From NCBI RefSeq assembly GCF_040253615.1, contig NZ_JBEJGY010000001.1, positions 62,001 to 126,000 of the forward strand: DNA of 64,000 bases, written 5' to 3'. Shown here piece by piece: positions 8,465 to 16,218 of the stretch (the stretch's first letter is position 1; the number at the start of each line of letters is the position of its first letter). The translations under genes and the position numbers were made by a program. The DNA comes from Streptomyces sp. Edi4. Lineage in GTDB: Bacteria > Actinomycetota > Actinomycetes > Streptomycetales > Streptomycetaceae. The notes beneath the pieces are model-generated. The model saw only the letters and a list, made by a program, of their open reading frames with translations, did not search any database and was not told the origin of the DNA.

Positions 8465-10891
8465 TTACGCGGACCGCAGGGAGCGGGGGAAGTGACGGGC
8501 GATCTCCGCCGCGCGGTCCGAGGCGATGGACCCGCCCTCGGTCCGGATCACGTCGCCGATGTTCCGCTTGGTGATGGACCGGTTCGTGGACCGCAGGACG
8601 TCGATGGCCCGCTGCTCGGCTTCGTTGAGCGCGAACCCGTCCGGTGCCGTGTACGGCGGTCCGTCGGCGAGGCACCGGTCTGTGGAGGTGCGGTCCGGAC
8701 GAGTCGCGGGGGTCGGACCGGCGGACCGGGCCGTCCGGTCCGGACCACGGTCCGCCGAGGTCGCAGCACCTTTCGGCGGGCGGTCCGGTCCGCCGGTCCG
8801 GTCCGCCGGCGTCCGGGCCATCGAGGCGCGGTCCGGACCGCCGGGAGGCAGCGCGGTCCGGTCCGCCGGTCCACGGTCCACTTCCTTGGACCGGCCCGGT
8901 CCACCAGCGGGCCGCGCGGTCCCGCCCGTGGCGGTCCGGTCCATAAGGCCCAGGCGGTCCAGAACGGTCCGGTCCATGAAGTCCTGGACCGCCGGGATAG
9001 TGGACGGTCCGTGGTCCGGTCCGGACCGGCGGACCGAGACGAGGTAGACGCTCGCGTACGCCTTGCCGGTCCGGCGGGCCTTGCGGTCCGCGATGATGCG
9101 GCCGGCGTAGGCCCACGCGCGGCTGGTGTTGGCCCACACGTCCGGGTCGTCGATCATCAAGGAGCGGGCGGTCCAGGAGCGGACCGGGTAGCGCAGCCAG
9201 CGGGCCGCACCCAGACTCGGCAGTGCCGGCGGGAGGTTGCGGTCCGCGCGGAGCTTGCGCCGGTGAATCAGGCGGGCGAACAACTCCCACAGGACCACGC
9301 CGACCATCGACATCGCGGAGAAGGTGACGGCCTTGGGGGTGGCGGCCCAGTCGTGGGAGTAGTGCCACCACTGCTGGACCGCGGCACCGATACCGAAGGC
9401 CCATGTGGCGAGGCGGTACTCCCAGCCCTTGTCGCCGTCGCGGCGGGCCTGGTCGTACAGCCAGGCGCAGTACGCGGTGGTCATCTCGTACGCCGCGGCG
9501 TAGACAAGGGACCCGGCGAACGACCACCCCAACACCCGCATGGCGAAGCCGCTCTGCCCCGTCCAGGCGACCACCATCGGCGCCAGGATCGGCACGATGA
9601 TCAGGAAGCGGACGGCCATGAACTGCAGGGCCTTACGCGTCTTGTCCGAAAGGGTCGGGCGCCCCTGCCGACGGGCCTCCTTCTGGTTCCGCTTAGCGGC
9701 GCGTAGCTCCTCGGCCGCGTCGTCCTTCAGCTTCCGCTTCTCCAGTTTCTGCACGGTCTTGGAGGTGGCCTGCTCCAGCGCCTCGGCGGCCTGCGCGCGG
9801 TCGGCGCCAGCGTCGGCGCGCAGTACGACGGCCTCGCCCCTCGCCTGGTCCAGGGTCGCTTCGGCGTCCTGGTAGGCCGTCTCGGCCTTCCGGGTCAGCT
9901 CCTCCGCCTGGGTGCGGGCCCGGGCGGCGATGCCGGCCGCCTCGTCCTTGGCCTGGGCGGTGAGCTGCGCGGCGTGGTTCTCGGCGTCCTCGACCGTGGC
10001 GCGGGCCGTAGTGCGGGCCCGGTCGGCTTCCGCCTCTGCGGTGCGCCGGGTGCGGTCGGCGTCCGCGGCGGCGTCGGTGCGCAGCAGGGCGGCCTCGGCG
10101 GAAGCGGCCGTGCGGATGCGCTGGGCGGTCTCCTCGGCGTTGGTCCGCAGCGCCTCGGCGGTCTCCTGCGCGTGGGTGCGCAGCCGTTCAGCCTCGGCAC
10201 GGACGGCCGCCGCCTCGTCCTGGGCGCGGGAGCGATCGGCGGCGCCGGCCGCACGCAGCCGGTCGGCCTCGGCCTCCGCGTCGGTGCGCAGCCGCTCGGC
10301 GTCCTCCCGGCCGCGGGACAGGACCCGCTCCGCCTCACCGCGCAGGTGCTCGGTGTCGGTGCGGGCCTTGGCCAGGAGGTGCTCGACGTCGGCGCTCGCC
10401 TGCTCGACCAGTTCCGTGGCCGCGACCGTGGCCTCGGCGCGCAGCCGGTCGGCGGCCGCGGCGGCCTCGACACCGAGCTGCTCGGCGGCCTCAGCCGCGC
10501 GGGCGAGGCGGTCGGCGGCCTCGGTCTCGGCGTCGGCGCGGGCCTGTTCGAGGAGCTGGTCGCCCTGGGCTGCGGCGTCGGTCTTCAGCTGCTCGGCGGC
10601 CTGCTCGGCGTCAGCGCGCACGGTGGCGGCGGTGTGCTCGGCCGCGATGCGCAGGGCGTCCGCCTGCTGCTGTGCCTCGTCGAGGAGGCTCTGGACGGTG
10701 CCCTCCGCCTCCTCGGTGGCCTCGGCGATCGCGGCGGCGGCGACCTTCTCGGCGTCGGCGACGATGCCGTCGGCCTTGGCGCGAGCCTCGTCCAGCACCT
10801 GCTTCGGTGCAGTCGGGGTTGCAGCCGACGCCTTCTTCGCGGCGGGCTTGCCGCCCCCGCGTGTCTGGGTGCGGCTGTTGCGTGTGGCCAT
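8465..10891 (-). CDS. Coiled-coil membrane protein with GGTCCG-rich tail (SpdB-like placement)
   Basis: 808 residues. A basic start rich in Lys/Ala/Thr is followed by an Ala/Glu/Arg-rich coiled coil from about residue 30 to 375. Next comes a membrane domain of about four helices (roughly 405-530, with RFLIIVPILAPMVVAW and FSAMSMVGVVLWELFARLI). A long hydrophilic tail repeats PDR/ADRT units, then ends in a small winged-helix-like segment (EQRAIDVLRSTNRSITKRNIGD). The four-helix part resembles DUF2637/SpdB spread proteins of Streptomyces plasmids. A role in spreading the plasmid between hyphal compartments is inferred from this and from the operon. Confidence 0.8.
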   Translation of the reverse strand: MATRNSRTQTRGGGKPAAKKASAATPTAPKQVLDEARAKADGIVADAEKVAAAAIAEATEEAEGTVQSLLDEAQQQADALRIAAEHTAATVRADAEQAAEQLKTDAAAQGDQLLEQARADAETEAADRLARAAEAAEQLGVEAAAAADRLRAEATVAATELVEQASADVEHLLAKARTDTEHLRGEAERVLSRGREDAERLRTDAEAEADRLRAAGAADRSRAQDEAAAVRAEAERLRTHAQETAEALRTNAEETAQRIRTAASAEAALLRTDAAADADRTRRTAEAEADRARTTARATVEDAENHAAQLTAQAKDEAAGIAARARTQAEELTRKAETAYQDAEATLDQARGEAVVLRADAGADRAQAAEALEQATSKTVQKLEKRKLKDDAAEELRAAKRNQKEARRQGRPTLSDKTRKALQFMAVRFLIIVPILAPMVVAWTGQSGFAMRVLGWSFAGSLVYAAAYEMTTAYCAWLYDQARRDGDKGWEYRLATWAFGIGAAVQQWWHYSHDWAATPKAVTFSAMSMVGVVLWELFARLIHRRKLRADRNLPPALPSLGAARWLRYPVRSWTARSLMIDDPDVWANTSRAWAYAGRIIADRKARRTGKAYASVYLVSVRRSGPDHGPSTIPAVQDFMDRTVLDRLGLMDRTATGGTARPAGGPGRSKEVDRGPADRTALPPGGPDRASMARTPADRTGGPDRPPKGAATSADRGPDRTARSAGPTPATRPDRTSTDRCLADGPPYTAPDGFALNEAEQRAIDVLRSTNRSITKRNIGDVIRTEGGSIASDRAAEIARHFPRSLRSA
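8620..9030. repeat. GGTCCG/CGGACC hexamer-rich tract inside the coiled-coil gene
   Basis: More than fifteen copies of GGTCCG or its complement occur within about 400 bases, many in tandem as CGGTCCGGTCCG. In the reading frame they encode the Gly-Pro-Asp-Arg-rich tail. The density is far above neighbouring GC-rich coding DNA, so slippage or selection on the DNA itself is possible. Confidence 0.7.
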
Positions 10892-10945
10892 CTGGCGGGT
10901 GTCCTTTCGGCTCTGCGGGCGCAGGTGAGTTGGGGGCGGGGGCGG

Positions 10946-11419
10946 TCAGTCGCGGCGGCCCAGGTTGGTGCGGACGCGGGAGCGGCGGCGGGGGGCCGGG
11001 AGGCCGAGCTTCTTCGTGGCGTCGGCGACGATCTGGTCGTGGTCGAACGCCAGGCGCAGTTCGGGGCTCGGCGTCTGCCACTGCACGGCCGCCGCGTCAC
11101 TCCCGGCGGTGGCCCGGGTGTTGGCCGGGACGGTCACGGCGAAGGCGACGGAGACGAACCGGCCGCGCGGGTCGCGGTCCGGCGCGTCGTAGAAGCCGAC
11201 CAGCTCGAGGTCCGCCTCGCGGACGACGATGCCGGTCTCCTCGTTCAACTCCCTGACGGCAGCAGCGATCGCGGTCTCGCCGGCGTCCACGTATCCGCCG
11301 GGCAGGGCCAGCTTGCCCTTGTGCGGCTCCGAGCCGCGCTCGACGAACACGAGCTTGCCGTCGCAGGCGCACACCACGTCGACGGTGAGCTGGAACGCTT
11401 CGGTCGGGGTCTCGGTCAC
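10946..11419 (-). CDS. Nudix hydrolase of the transfer operon
   Basis: 157 residues from a GTG with GGAG six bases upstream; an in-frame ATG 12 bases earlier overlaps that Shine-Dalgarno. The Nudix box is complete (G-x5-E-x7-REL-x-EE-x-GI), reading GGYVDAGETAIAAAVRELN then EETGI, so a nucleoside-diphosphate-linked substrate and divalent metal are expected. The C-terminus is basic (RRRSRVRTNLGRRD). A nucleotide-cleaning enzyme inside a transfer operon is unusual; it could hydrolyse ADP-ribosyl or NAD-type compounds, but the substrate cannot be read from the sequence. Confidence 0.85.
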   Translation of the reverse strand: MTETPTEAFQLTVDVVCACDGKLVFVERGSEPHKGKLALPGGYVDAGETAIAAAVRELNEETGIVVREADLELVGFYDAPDRDPRGRFVSVAFAVTVPANTRATAGSDAAAVQWQTPSPELRLAFDHDQIVADATKKLGLPAPRRRSRVRTNLGRRD

Positions 11420-11554
11420 AGGGATCTCCATGGGGCTCAGAGGGCAATCGGGCAGGCCGAAGGGCAGCCCGGGGCTGTGCAGGTGTGGATCTGAGGGGGT
11501 GAGGGCCCGGCGGTGTCGTCTCCTGCCGGGCCCGTCGCGTAGGCAGGCGGTGGG

Positions 11555-11812
11555 CTACCGGGGGCTGCGGCCCAGGCGGTGGACGCGGTTGGTGTTGCCG
11601 TCGGCGTCCGCTACGTGGGTCGCGTAGTCGCTGATCTCCGCGCCCCGCCGCTCGTTGCCGGAGCGGGTGAGGGCGGCGGCCAGGGTGCCGGTGCGGGAGG
11701 TGAAGGCCGCAGCGGCTTCGCGGTCGCCGCTGGCGACCGCCTCGTTGATGTCCTTGCTGAGGGCGTGGTGGTCGCGGACTTCGGCGATGCTGTCGAGCAG
11801 ACGGCGGAACAT
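11555..11812 (-). CDS. Small hypothetical protein, 85 residues
   Basis: Starts MFRRLLDSIAEVRDHHALSK after AAAGAGG. Helical, charged, with an Ala-rich middle and a basic end. No domain recognised. Same strand and spacing as the transfer genes around it, about 90 bases after the two-helix membrane protein. Confidence 0.65.
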   Translation of the reverse strand: MFRRLLDSIAEVRDHHALSKDINEAVASGDREAAAAFTSRTGTLAAALTRSGNERRGAEISDYATHVADADGNTNRVHRLGRSPR

Positions 11813-11901
11813 GGAGGCCTCTTTCCGTAAGAGTGCGGTGACGCGGGGTGGCCGCTGTTGGACATGGATCACCTGGGGATCTCGCATCCCGGGCTTGGTA
11901 A

Positions 11902-12168
11902 TCAGGGGGATTCGGCGGGACTTTCGACGCCAGCGGCCTGGGCCCCGAGCACGAGGCTCAGGACCAGGCCCAGGACGAGGGAGATCACCAGGAACACCCC
12001 CACGGCCCAGCCCAGGTGGGCCAGGGCGGCGAGCCAGCCGTTCACGAACATGTCGACCGTGGCCAGGACCATCCCAGCGAAGGCGATGACCATCACGAAG
12101 ATGGCGCCGCCCTTGGAGAGCTGCGGACCCTCGTCGTACGTGTCCTTGGATACCGGCGTGGTGGTCAT
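11902..12168 (-). CDS. Two-helix membrane protein, 88 residues
   Basis: A short hydrophilic start is followed by membrane helices at about residues 22-45 and 50-75. The tail is short and acidic (GVESPAESP). The ATG overlaps the stop of the preceding gene by one base (TGATG). Small membrane proteins of this kind are common in Streptomyces transfer/spread operons; exact role unknown. Confidence 0.7.
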   Translation of the reverse strand: MTTTPVSKDTYDEGPQLSKGGAIFVMVIAFAGMVLATVDMFVNGWLAALAHLGWAVGVFLVISLVLGLVLSLVLGAQAAGVESPAESP

Positions 12169-12593
12169 CAGCGGCCACCACCCAGCGCACGGGCGGCGCG
12201 GGCGAGGGTGCTGGTCGGCTCGGAGTTGCCCTCCAGGAGGTAGATCACCTGGTTGAGCTGCTCCTCGCCCTCCCCCATCAGGGAGACCTCGCCGTATTCG
12301 GCTGCCTCACGCGCCAGGGCGACGCGGTCGGCCCTCGGCAGACCGGCGGTCGCCGGGCTGGAGACCAGGCTCTTCACCAAGTCACCGATCTCCGCGACGG
12401 CGTTCGTCGCACCGGAGGTGTCGCCACCGATGGACCGCAGGAGGCGAGCCAGGTCGGCGGTGTCGGCGGGCTGGTAGCTGTGCAGGTGGGCGATGGCGTC
12501 CAGGAGCGGCCGCACGGCGGGGTGGACGTCCGGCTGGTAGGCCAGCGCGGCGCGCTCGGCGGCGGTGCGCGAGGTCTGGGAGAAGGTGTTCAT
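12168..12593 (-). CDS. Hypothetical helical protein, 141 residues
   Basis: Begins MNTFSQTSRTAAERAALAYQ. Soluble and helical, with no cysteines. Both ends overlap neighbouring genes (start with the 74-residue gene, stop with the membrane protein), so it is part of a tightly coupled operon. No family recognised; function unknown. Confidence 0.7.
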   Translation of the reverse strand: MNTFSQTSRTAAERAALAYQPDVHPAVRPLLDAIAHLHSYQPADTADLARLLRSIGGDTSGATNAVAEIGDLVKSLVSSPATAGLPRADRVALAREAAEYGEVSLMGEGEEQLNQVIYLLEGNSEPTSTLARAARALGGGR

Positions 12594-12814
12594 CGCGGGG
12601 CCACCGCCTCGTTGTCGCCGGCGGTCGTGGAGCCGGTCGGCGCCTTGGGGGTCTTGCCGCCGCAGGCGTAGAACGCCCGGGTGTACAGAACCTCGTAGTC
12701 GGCCGACCAGACGTCAGCGGGGTGGTTCCGGACCGTCTCGAAGACCTCGCCGATCGTGCGGACCGTGACCTTCGCACCGGGCTCGGCGGCCGCGTGCCCC
12801 GTCGTCTTCGCCAT
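12590..12814 (-). CDS. Small hypothetical protein, 74 residues
   Basis: Starts MAKTTGHAAAEPGAKVTVRT at an ATG whose A is the last base of the upstream TGA. Contains FETVRNHPADVWSADYEVLY and one cysteine. Sandwiched between the OB-fold gene and the 141-residue gene with overlaps on both sides. Function unknown. Confidence 0.65.
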   Translation of the reverse strand: MAKTTGHAAAEPGAKVTVRTIGEVFETVRNHPADVWSADYEVLYTRAFYACGGKTPKAPTGSTTAGDNEAVAPR

Positions 12815-13248
12815 CACGCACTCACCGCCTGCGTCGCCGCGAGCGTCGGAGCCTCACCGATCGTCAGGATCTCGATGTACCCGGCCTCGTTGGACACCGG
12901 CCGACGTACCCTGCCGCTCACCCGCACCCGGGTCCCCTCAACAAGGAGGTCCCACAGGTCCAGGTACCGCTCCGTGCCGACGATGCACTGCGCGGACTCG
13001 AACGTTGAACCGGTCACGGTGACCACCGCGCGCGGCTCCTCGTCCGGGCCGGTCAAGTGCAGCGCGGTCACGGTCCCGGTCACCGCAACCAGCGTCGTGG
13101 CGGGCACCATGTCCAGACGCCTGGTCACGGGACCCAGGTCGCCGATGTACTCGACGAGCAGGCGGCCCGGCAACGACACGGGCTGGTTGAAGGGCGTCGT
13201 TCCGCAGTCCACCTTGGTGGACGCGGGTACTGCTGTGCGATCCTTCAT
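12814..13248 (-). CDS. OB-fold, single-strand-DNA-binding-like protein
   Basis: 144 residues from an ATG with GGGAGG upstream. The central strand pattern (LVAVTGTVTALHL, RAVVTVTGSTFESAQC, YLDLWDLLVEGTRVRVSGRV) is that of an OB fold, the fold of SSB and related nucleic-acid binders. It is short of the usual SSB acidic tail. First gene of the transfer operon after the HTH gene, so a role in protecting or routing transferred DNA is plausible. The frame remains open far upstream, but nothing there looks coding. Confidence 0.7.
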   Translation of the reverse strand: MKDRTAVPASTKVDCGTTPFNQPVSLPGRLLVEYIGDLGPVTRRLDMVPATTLVAVTGTVTALHLTGPDEEPRAVVTVTGSTFESAQCIVGTERYLDLWDLLVEGTRVRVSGRVRRPVSNEAGYIEILTIGEAPTLAATQAVSA

Positions 13249-13320
13249 GAGGATCGGCCTCCCTGAATGCGCAGGTGGGCAGTTCCGTTCTCGGCCGGCG
13301 GTAGGACGCTGGTCGAGGTG

Positions 13321-13356
13321 GACCCCGGCCGGGCTGTAGGAATCCCAGCCGGGGTT
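13321..13356. terminator. Imperfect GC hairpin after the HTH gene
   Basis: CCCCGGC at the left and GCCGGGG at the right with a further GGG/CCC pair inside. It lies between the HTH stop and the OB-fold start and may limit read-through between them. No T tract. Confidence 0.4.
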
Positions 13357-13396
13357 CTTGCATGTCAGGCCGTAGGAAGCCCGACTTGCGACGGGG

Positions 13397-13425
13397 AAGT
13401 TTGTCCCCTTCACGGGTACAAACTT
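13397..13425. promoter_or_regulatory. Operator a (17-bp GTCCCC..GGGWAC element)
   Basis: Core GTCCCCTTCACGGGTAC at 13403-13419 inside a longer dyad with arms AAGTTTGT/ACAAACTT (13397-13404 and 13418-13425). It lies in front of the OB-fold gene, the start of the transfer operon. One of three related sites around the HTH gene. Confidence 0.65.
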
Positions 13426-13469
13426 ACGCGGCACTCGGGACCGGGTCAATACGGTTCCGAGAGTTTGAG

Positions 13470-13715
13470 CTACGAGGCAGCCGGGCGGCGCCCACGGCCC
13501 GGCCGCACGGCGACCCAGGCGTCGATCGTGGACTCGAACCACGCCGGCGAACGACCGAACTTGTCGTCGGGCAGCGGCAGATCCTGCGGTCGCACCGGCT
13601 GTCCGTCGGCGATCCGCTTGCGTGTGCGCTTGAGGTAGATGCGTACCGTCTCGCTCGCCACGCCGATCTTGGCGGCCACCGCTTCGGTGTCGAGCAACGG
13701 ATTCCCGTCCGGCAC
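13470..13715 (-). CDS. Helix-turn-helix regulator of the transfer region (excisionase/MerR-like)
   Basis: 81 residues from a GTG with AAGGAG five bases upstream. DTEAVAAKIGVASETVRIYLK is a helix-turn-helix of the AlpA/excisionase or MerR type, followed by KRTRKRIADGQPVRPQDLPLPD and a C-terminal Trp-containing segment. Operator b overlaps the leader of this gene, c lies upstream and a lies between it and the transfer operon. It is therefore probably an autoregulated repressor of transfer, a Kor-type role. An excisionase is the alternative, but no integrase is in the window. Confidence 0.75.
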   Translation of the reverse strand: MPDGNPLLDTEAVAAKIGVASETVRIYLKRTRKRIADGQPVRPQDLPLPDDKFGRSPAWFESTIDAWVAVRPGRGRRPAAS

Positions 13716-13726
13716 GTCGTCTCCTT

Positions 13727-13743
13727 GTCCCCTCGAAGGGAAC
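13727..13743. promoter_or_regulatory. Operator b (17-bp element)
   Basis: GTCCCCTCGAAGGGAAC, immediately upstream of the ribosome binding site of the HTH gene and extended by CCTT/AAGG on the flanks. Position fits direct autoregulation. Confidence 0.65.
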
Positions 13744-13825
13744 CAAGGTATCGAACGCACCGCGTCGAGCACCGCAGCAGGCATCGCCACAACCAGCACC
13801 TCCTCCCGGCCCGAACTCGCAGAAT

Positions 13826-13842
13826 GTACCCTTGAGGGGGAC
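13826..13842. promoter_or_regulatory. Operator c (17-bp element)
   Basis: GTACCCTTGAGGGGGAC on the plus strand; its complement aligns with sites a and b (GTCCCCYYSAMGGGWAC). It lies about 110 bases upstream of the HTH start in the 13716-14229 gap. Apart from this site, operator b and the motif at 14176 the gap shows no gene. Confidence 0.6.
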
Positions 13843-14175
13843 AGTATTAGGGCGTTCCATGAGGCTGTCTAGTCCCTCCGAGGTGGTTGAAGCCTGACGG
13901 ACGTTGATCTCGCTAGTGCCGTCAGCGACTGCCCTACCGCAAGCGAGGAGGCGTGCCGTGAGTGTGTGCGCGCGTGACTGCGCAGCACCTGACCCGCTAT
14001 CACTCCCCACGCGCGGCCCATTTCCAGGGCGGCGGCCCGCTGGGCGCACCGCGCAGAAGTCGGTGAGGTGTTGGGGCAGTCGATCCATGCCGATGTTCCC
14101 GTCACTCGAACAGAGGTGGAATGCTGAACTCAGCCTCTGGATCAGGAGAGTTGGCTGGGAGGCCCACGTGGGTTC

Positions 14176-14190
14176 TCACCGTGGGTAAAC
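14176..14190. promoter_or_regulatory. Candidate XRE-regulator operator upstream of its own gene
   Basis: TCACCGTGGGTAAAC, next to a CCCACGTGGG palindrome at 14163-14172. The core ACC(G/A)TGGGTAAAC recurs at 16161-16173 (complement) in front of the convergent Nudix gene, suggesting one regulator acts on both. Confidence 0.5.
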
Positions 14191-14229
14191 TCCGCGTAAG
14201 TCCGTGATCGCTGCCCGGGGAGCGAGCCG

Positions 14230-15495
14230 ATGCACGAGGTCGAGTGGAGTCCGTTACCGCCGCGCGTGCTGGAGCTTCCGGAGATGGTGGGCGCCTGCCA
14301 GGCCCGTGACTTCGGGACGGTCTTTAAGCTCGCCCAGCGAGCGGGCCTGTACCCGTCGCGGATCGCGAGGCTGTGCGACATGACGCCGAGCAGGGTGTCG
14401 GAAGTCATCGCCAACAAGCGGACCGTGACGCAGATCGGCGTGATCGAGCGGATCGCGGACGGGATCGGGATCCCGGGGGCGATGCTGGGCCTAGCCGCGA
14501 GACCGTGGGAGGCGGGCCGGGGTGACGCCACGGTGGCCGCACCCTCGGCAACGCTGGGGCAGCCCCCCGGCCGCCGATCACAGACGCCGGCCTTCGAGTT
14601 GGCCCTCCCCATGGACGACGAGGCGCTGGAGCTGAAGCGGGAGCTCGCGCGGGCCTCGGCTGCGGAGGGCACGGTGGCACGGCTGTACGCGATGCAGATC
14701 GACACGATGCGCCAGATGGACCGGCAGATGGGCGCGGCCACCGTGCTTCCCCAGTTGGAGGCGCAGATCGCGCAGATGGAGGATCTGCTGGGGTACCGGA
14801 CGGCGCCGGGCGGCCGGGAGCCGATGGCGGCGGCGCTGACGGAGGCCGCAACGCTCGCAGGCTGGCAGGCCCTGGATCTGGGTCAGTACCAGAAGGCGTG
14901 GCGGCTGCATGAGACGGCGAAGTCAGCAGCCCGGCAGTCGGGCTCGGCAGCGCTGCTGGCGCACGCGATGGGGCAACAGGCTTACGTGCTGCTGGACTTG
15001 GGTGAGGCGGATCAGGCGGTGGAGCAGGTGCGGTTCGCCCGCGAAAGCGCTGGGGGCGGGTTGCCGCCGCTGATGGAGACGTGGCTGTTCGCGGCCGAGG
15101 CGGAGGCACACGCGGTGGCCGGGCACGAGGCGTTGTGCCGGGCCGGCATGGACCGGGCGGAGGCAGTGCGGCCGACAGACCCCGCTGACCCGGCGTTACC
15201 GTTCCTGTTCCTGGGCGGTTCGCACTTGGACCGGTGGCGTGGGAATGCGCTGGCAACGCTGGGGGCGGACGAAGCTCTGGAGGACCTGACGGCGTCGCTG
15301 GCGTCGATGGACATGTCCGGGTTCACGCGGGCGGAGGCTGGGGTGCGGTGCGACCTGGCGGTGGTGCTGGCGCGGCGTGGGGAGCGGGAGGAAGCACGCC
15401 GCCAGGCCCTGCGTGCGCAGGACCTGGCGGCGTTGACGAGCTCGGTACGGCAGCGGCGCCGGATCGCCCAGGTGTTGGCGGGGGTCGCCGCCTAG
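14230..15495 (+). CDS. XRE-family regulator with TPR-like sensor domain
   Basis: 421 residues, ATG after GGGGAGCG. An N-terminal helix-turn-helix (LAQRAGLYPSRIARLCDMTPSRVSEVIANKR, about 35-67) is followed by helical repeats characteristic of TPR-type sensory domains (for example ALDLGQYQKAWRLHETAKSA, AYVLLDLGEADQAVEQVRFA). Such Streptomyces regulators sense peptides or small molecules. Its stop overlaps the stop of the convergent Nudix gene by four bases; this regulator/Nudix pairing is common in Streptomyces. The shared ACCxTGGGTAAAC motif supports joint control. Confidence 0.85.
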   Translation: MHEVEWSPLPPRVLELPEMVGACQARDFGTVFKLAQRAGLYPSRIARLCDMTPSRVSEVIANKRTVTQIGVIERIADGIGIPGAMLGLAARPWEAGRGDATVAAPSATLGQPPGRRSQTPAFELALPMDDEALELKRELARASAAEGTVARLYAMQIDTMRQMDRQMGAATVLPQLEAQIAQMEDLLGYRTAPGGREPMAAALTEAATLAGWQALDLGQYQKAWRLHETAKSAARQSGSAALLAHAMGQQAYVLLDLGEADQAVEQVRFARESAGGGLPPLMETWLFAAEAEAHAVAGHEALCRAGMDRAEAVRPTDPADPALPFLFLGGSHLDRWRGNALATLGADEALEDLTASLASMDMSGFTRAEAGVRCDLAVVLARRGEREEARRQALRAQDLAALTSSVRQRRRIAQVLAGVAA

Positions 15496-16097
15496 GCCTT
15501 GGCCCGAGTGGCCAGGAGGAACAGCACGGCGACGAGGGTGCCGGAGTTGCGGATCTTCCCTGCGGAGATCAGGCCGAGCATGTCGTCGAGCGGGACCCAC
15601 TCCATGTGGGCGGCCTCGTTCTTCTCGGTGGGTTCGCCCGCCTTCTCGACGCCGCGGGCGATGTAGACGTGGTGCGGCGATGTGCAGGTGCCGATCATCG
15701 GTTCGAAGTCGACGACGCGCTCCAGTGGGCGGGTGGTGCGGTAGCCGGTCTCCTCGACGACCTCGCGGGCCGCCGCGGCAGCGGGGTCCTCGCCGGCCTC
15801 GATGAGGCCGCCGGGCAGTTCGAAGTTCCAGAGGTTGGGGACGAAGCGGTGGCGCCACATCATCAGGACGCGGTCCTGGTCGTCGACCATGGCGACCATG
15901 GCGGCGGCCGGGAGAAGCACTTTGTGGTGCTCGTAGCGGTTGCCGTCGGGCTCCTGGATGTCGACCTTGGCGAGGGTCACCCAGCGGTTCTCGTAGAGAT
16001 TCCTCTCGCCGAAGACCTGCCACTCGCTGGCCTTCTCGGCCTCGCTCCGCTCGGTGGCGGTGTTGGCCTGTCCGGACGCCTGCTCCTGCACTGACAC
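15492..16097 (-). CDS. Nudix hydrolase (ADP-ribose pyrophosphatase type)
   Basis: 201 residues from a GTG with GGAGGGG upstream. Nudix box GGLIEAGEDPAAAAAREVVE followed by EETGY is complete, and the upstream part (NRYEHHKVLLPAAAMVAMVDDQDRVLMMWRHRF) matches ADP-ribose pyrophosphatases/NUDT5-like enzymes, which also have the downstream Glu-rich segment. Cytosolic hydrolysis of a nucleoside-diphosphate sugar is expected. Transcribed toward the XRE regulator; promoter region carries the shared dyad at 16164-16180. Confidence 0.85.
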   Translation of the reverse strand: MSVQEQASGQANTATERSEAEKASEWQVFGERNLYENRWVTLAKVDIQEPDGNRYEHHKVLLPAAAMVAMVDDQDRVLMMWRHRFVPNLWNFELPGGLIEAGEDPAAAAAREVVEETGYRTTRPLERVVDFEPMIGTCTSPHHVYIARGVEKAGEPTEKNEAAHMEWVPLDDMLGLISAGKIRNSGTLVAVLFLLATRAKA

Positions 16098-16163
16098 GTT
16101 GGTCCCCTCCGTGGTCGTGTTCCCACCTTAGAGAAACAGCCTTGCCCGCCGGCCCGGCACCGT

Positions 16164-16180
16164 TTACCCATGGTGGGTAA
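16164..16180. promoter_or_regulatory. Dyad upstream of the Nudix gene
   Basis: TTACCCA-TGG-TGGGTAA, perfect 7-bp arms, about 70 bases before the Nudix start. Shares ACCATGGGTAAAC (complement) with the site before the XRE gene. Confidence 0.55.
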
Positions 16181-16218
16181 TCCCGGTGGGTGCGGGCCTG
16201 TAACAGGGTGACGGCCGG

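Noticed and set aside
12814..14088. Extension of the OB-fold gene to a 424-codon protein
   Set aside because: The upstream part crosses three operators and an HTH gene and has no coding character; a good ribosome binding site and ATG exist at 13248.
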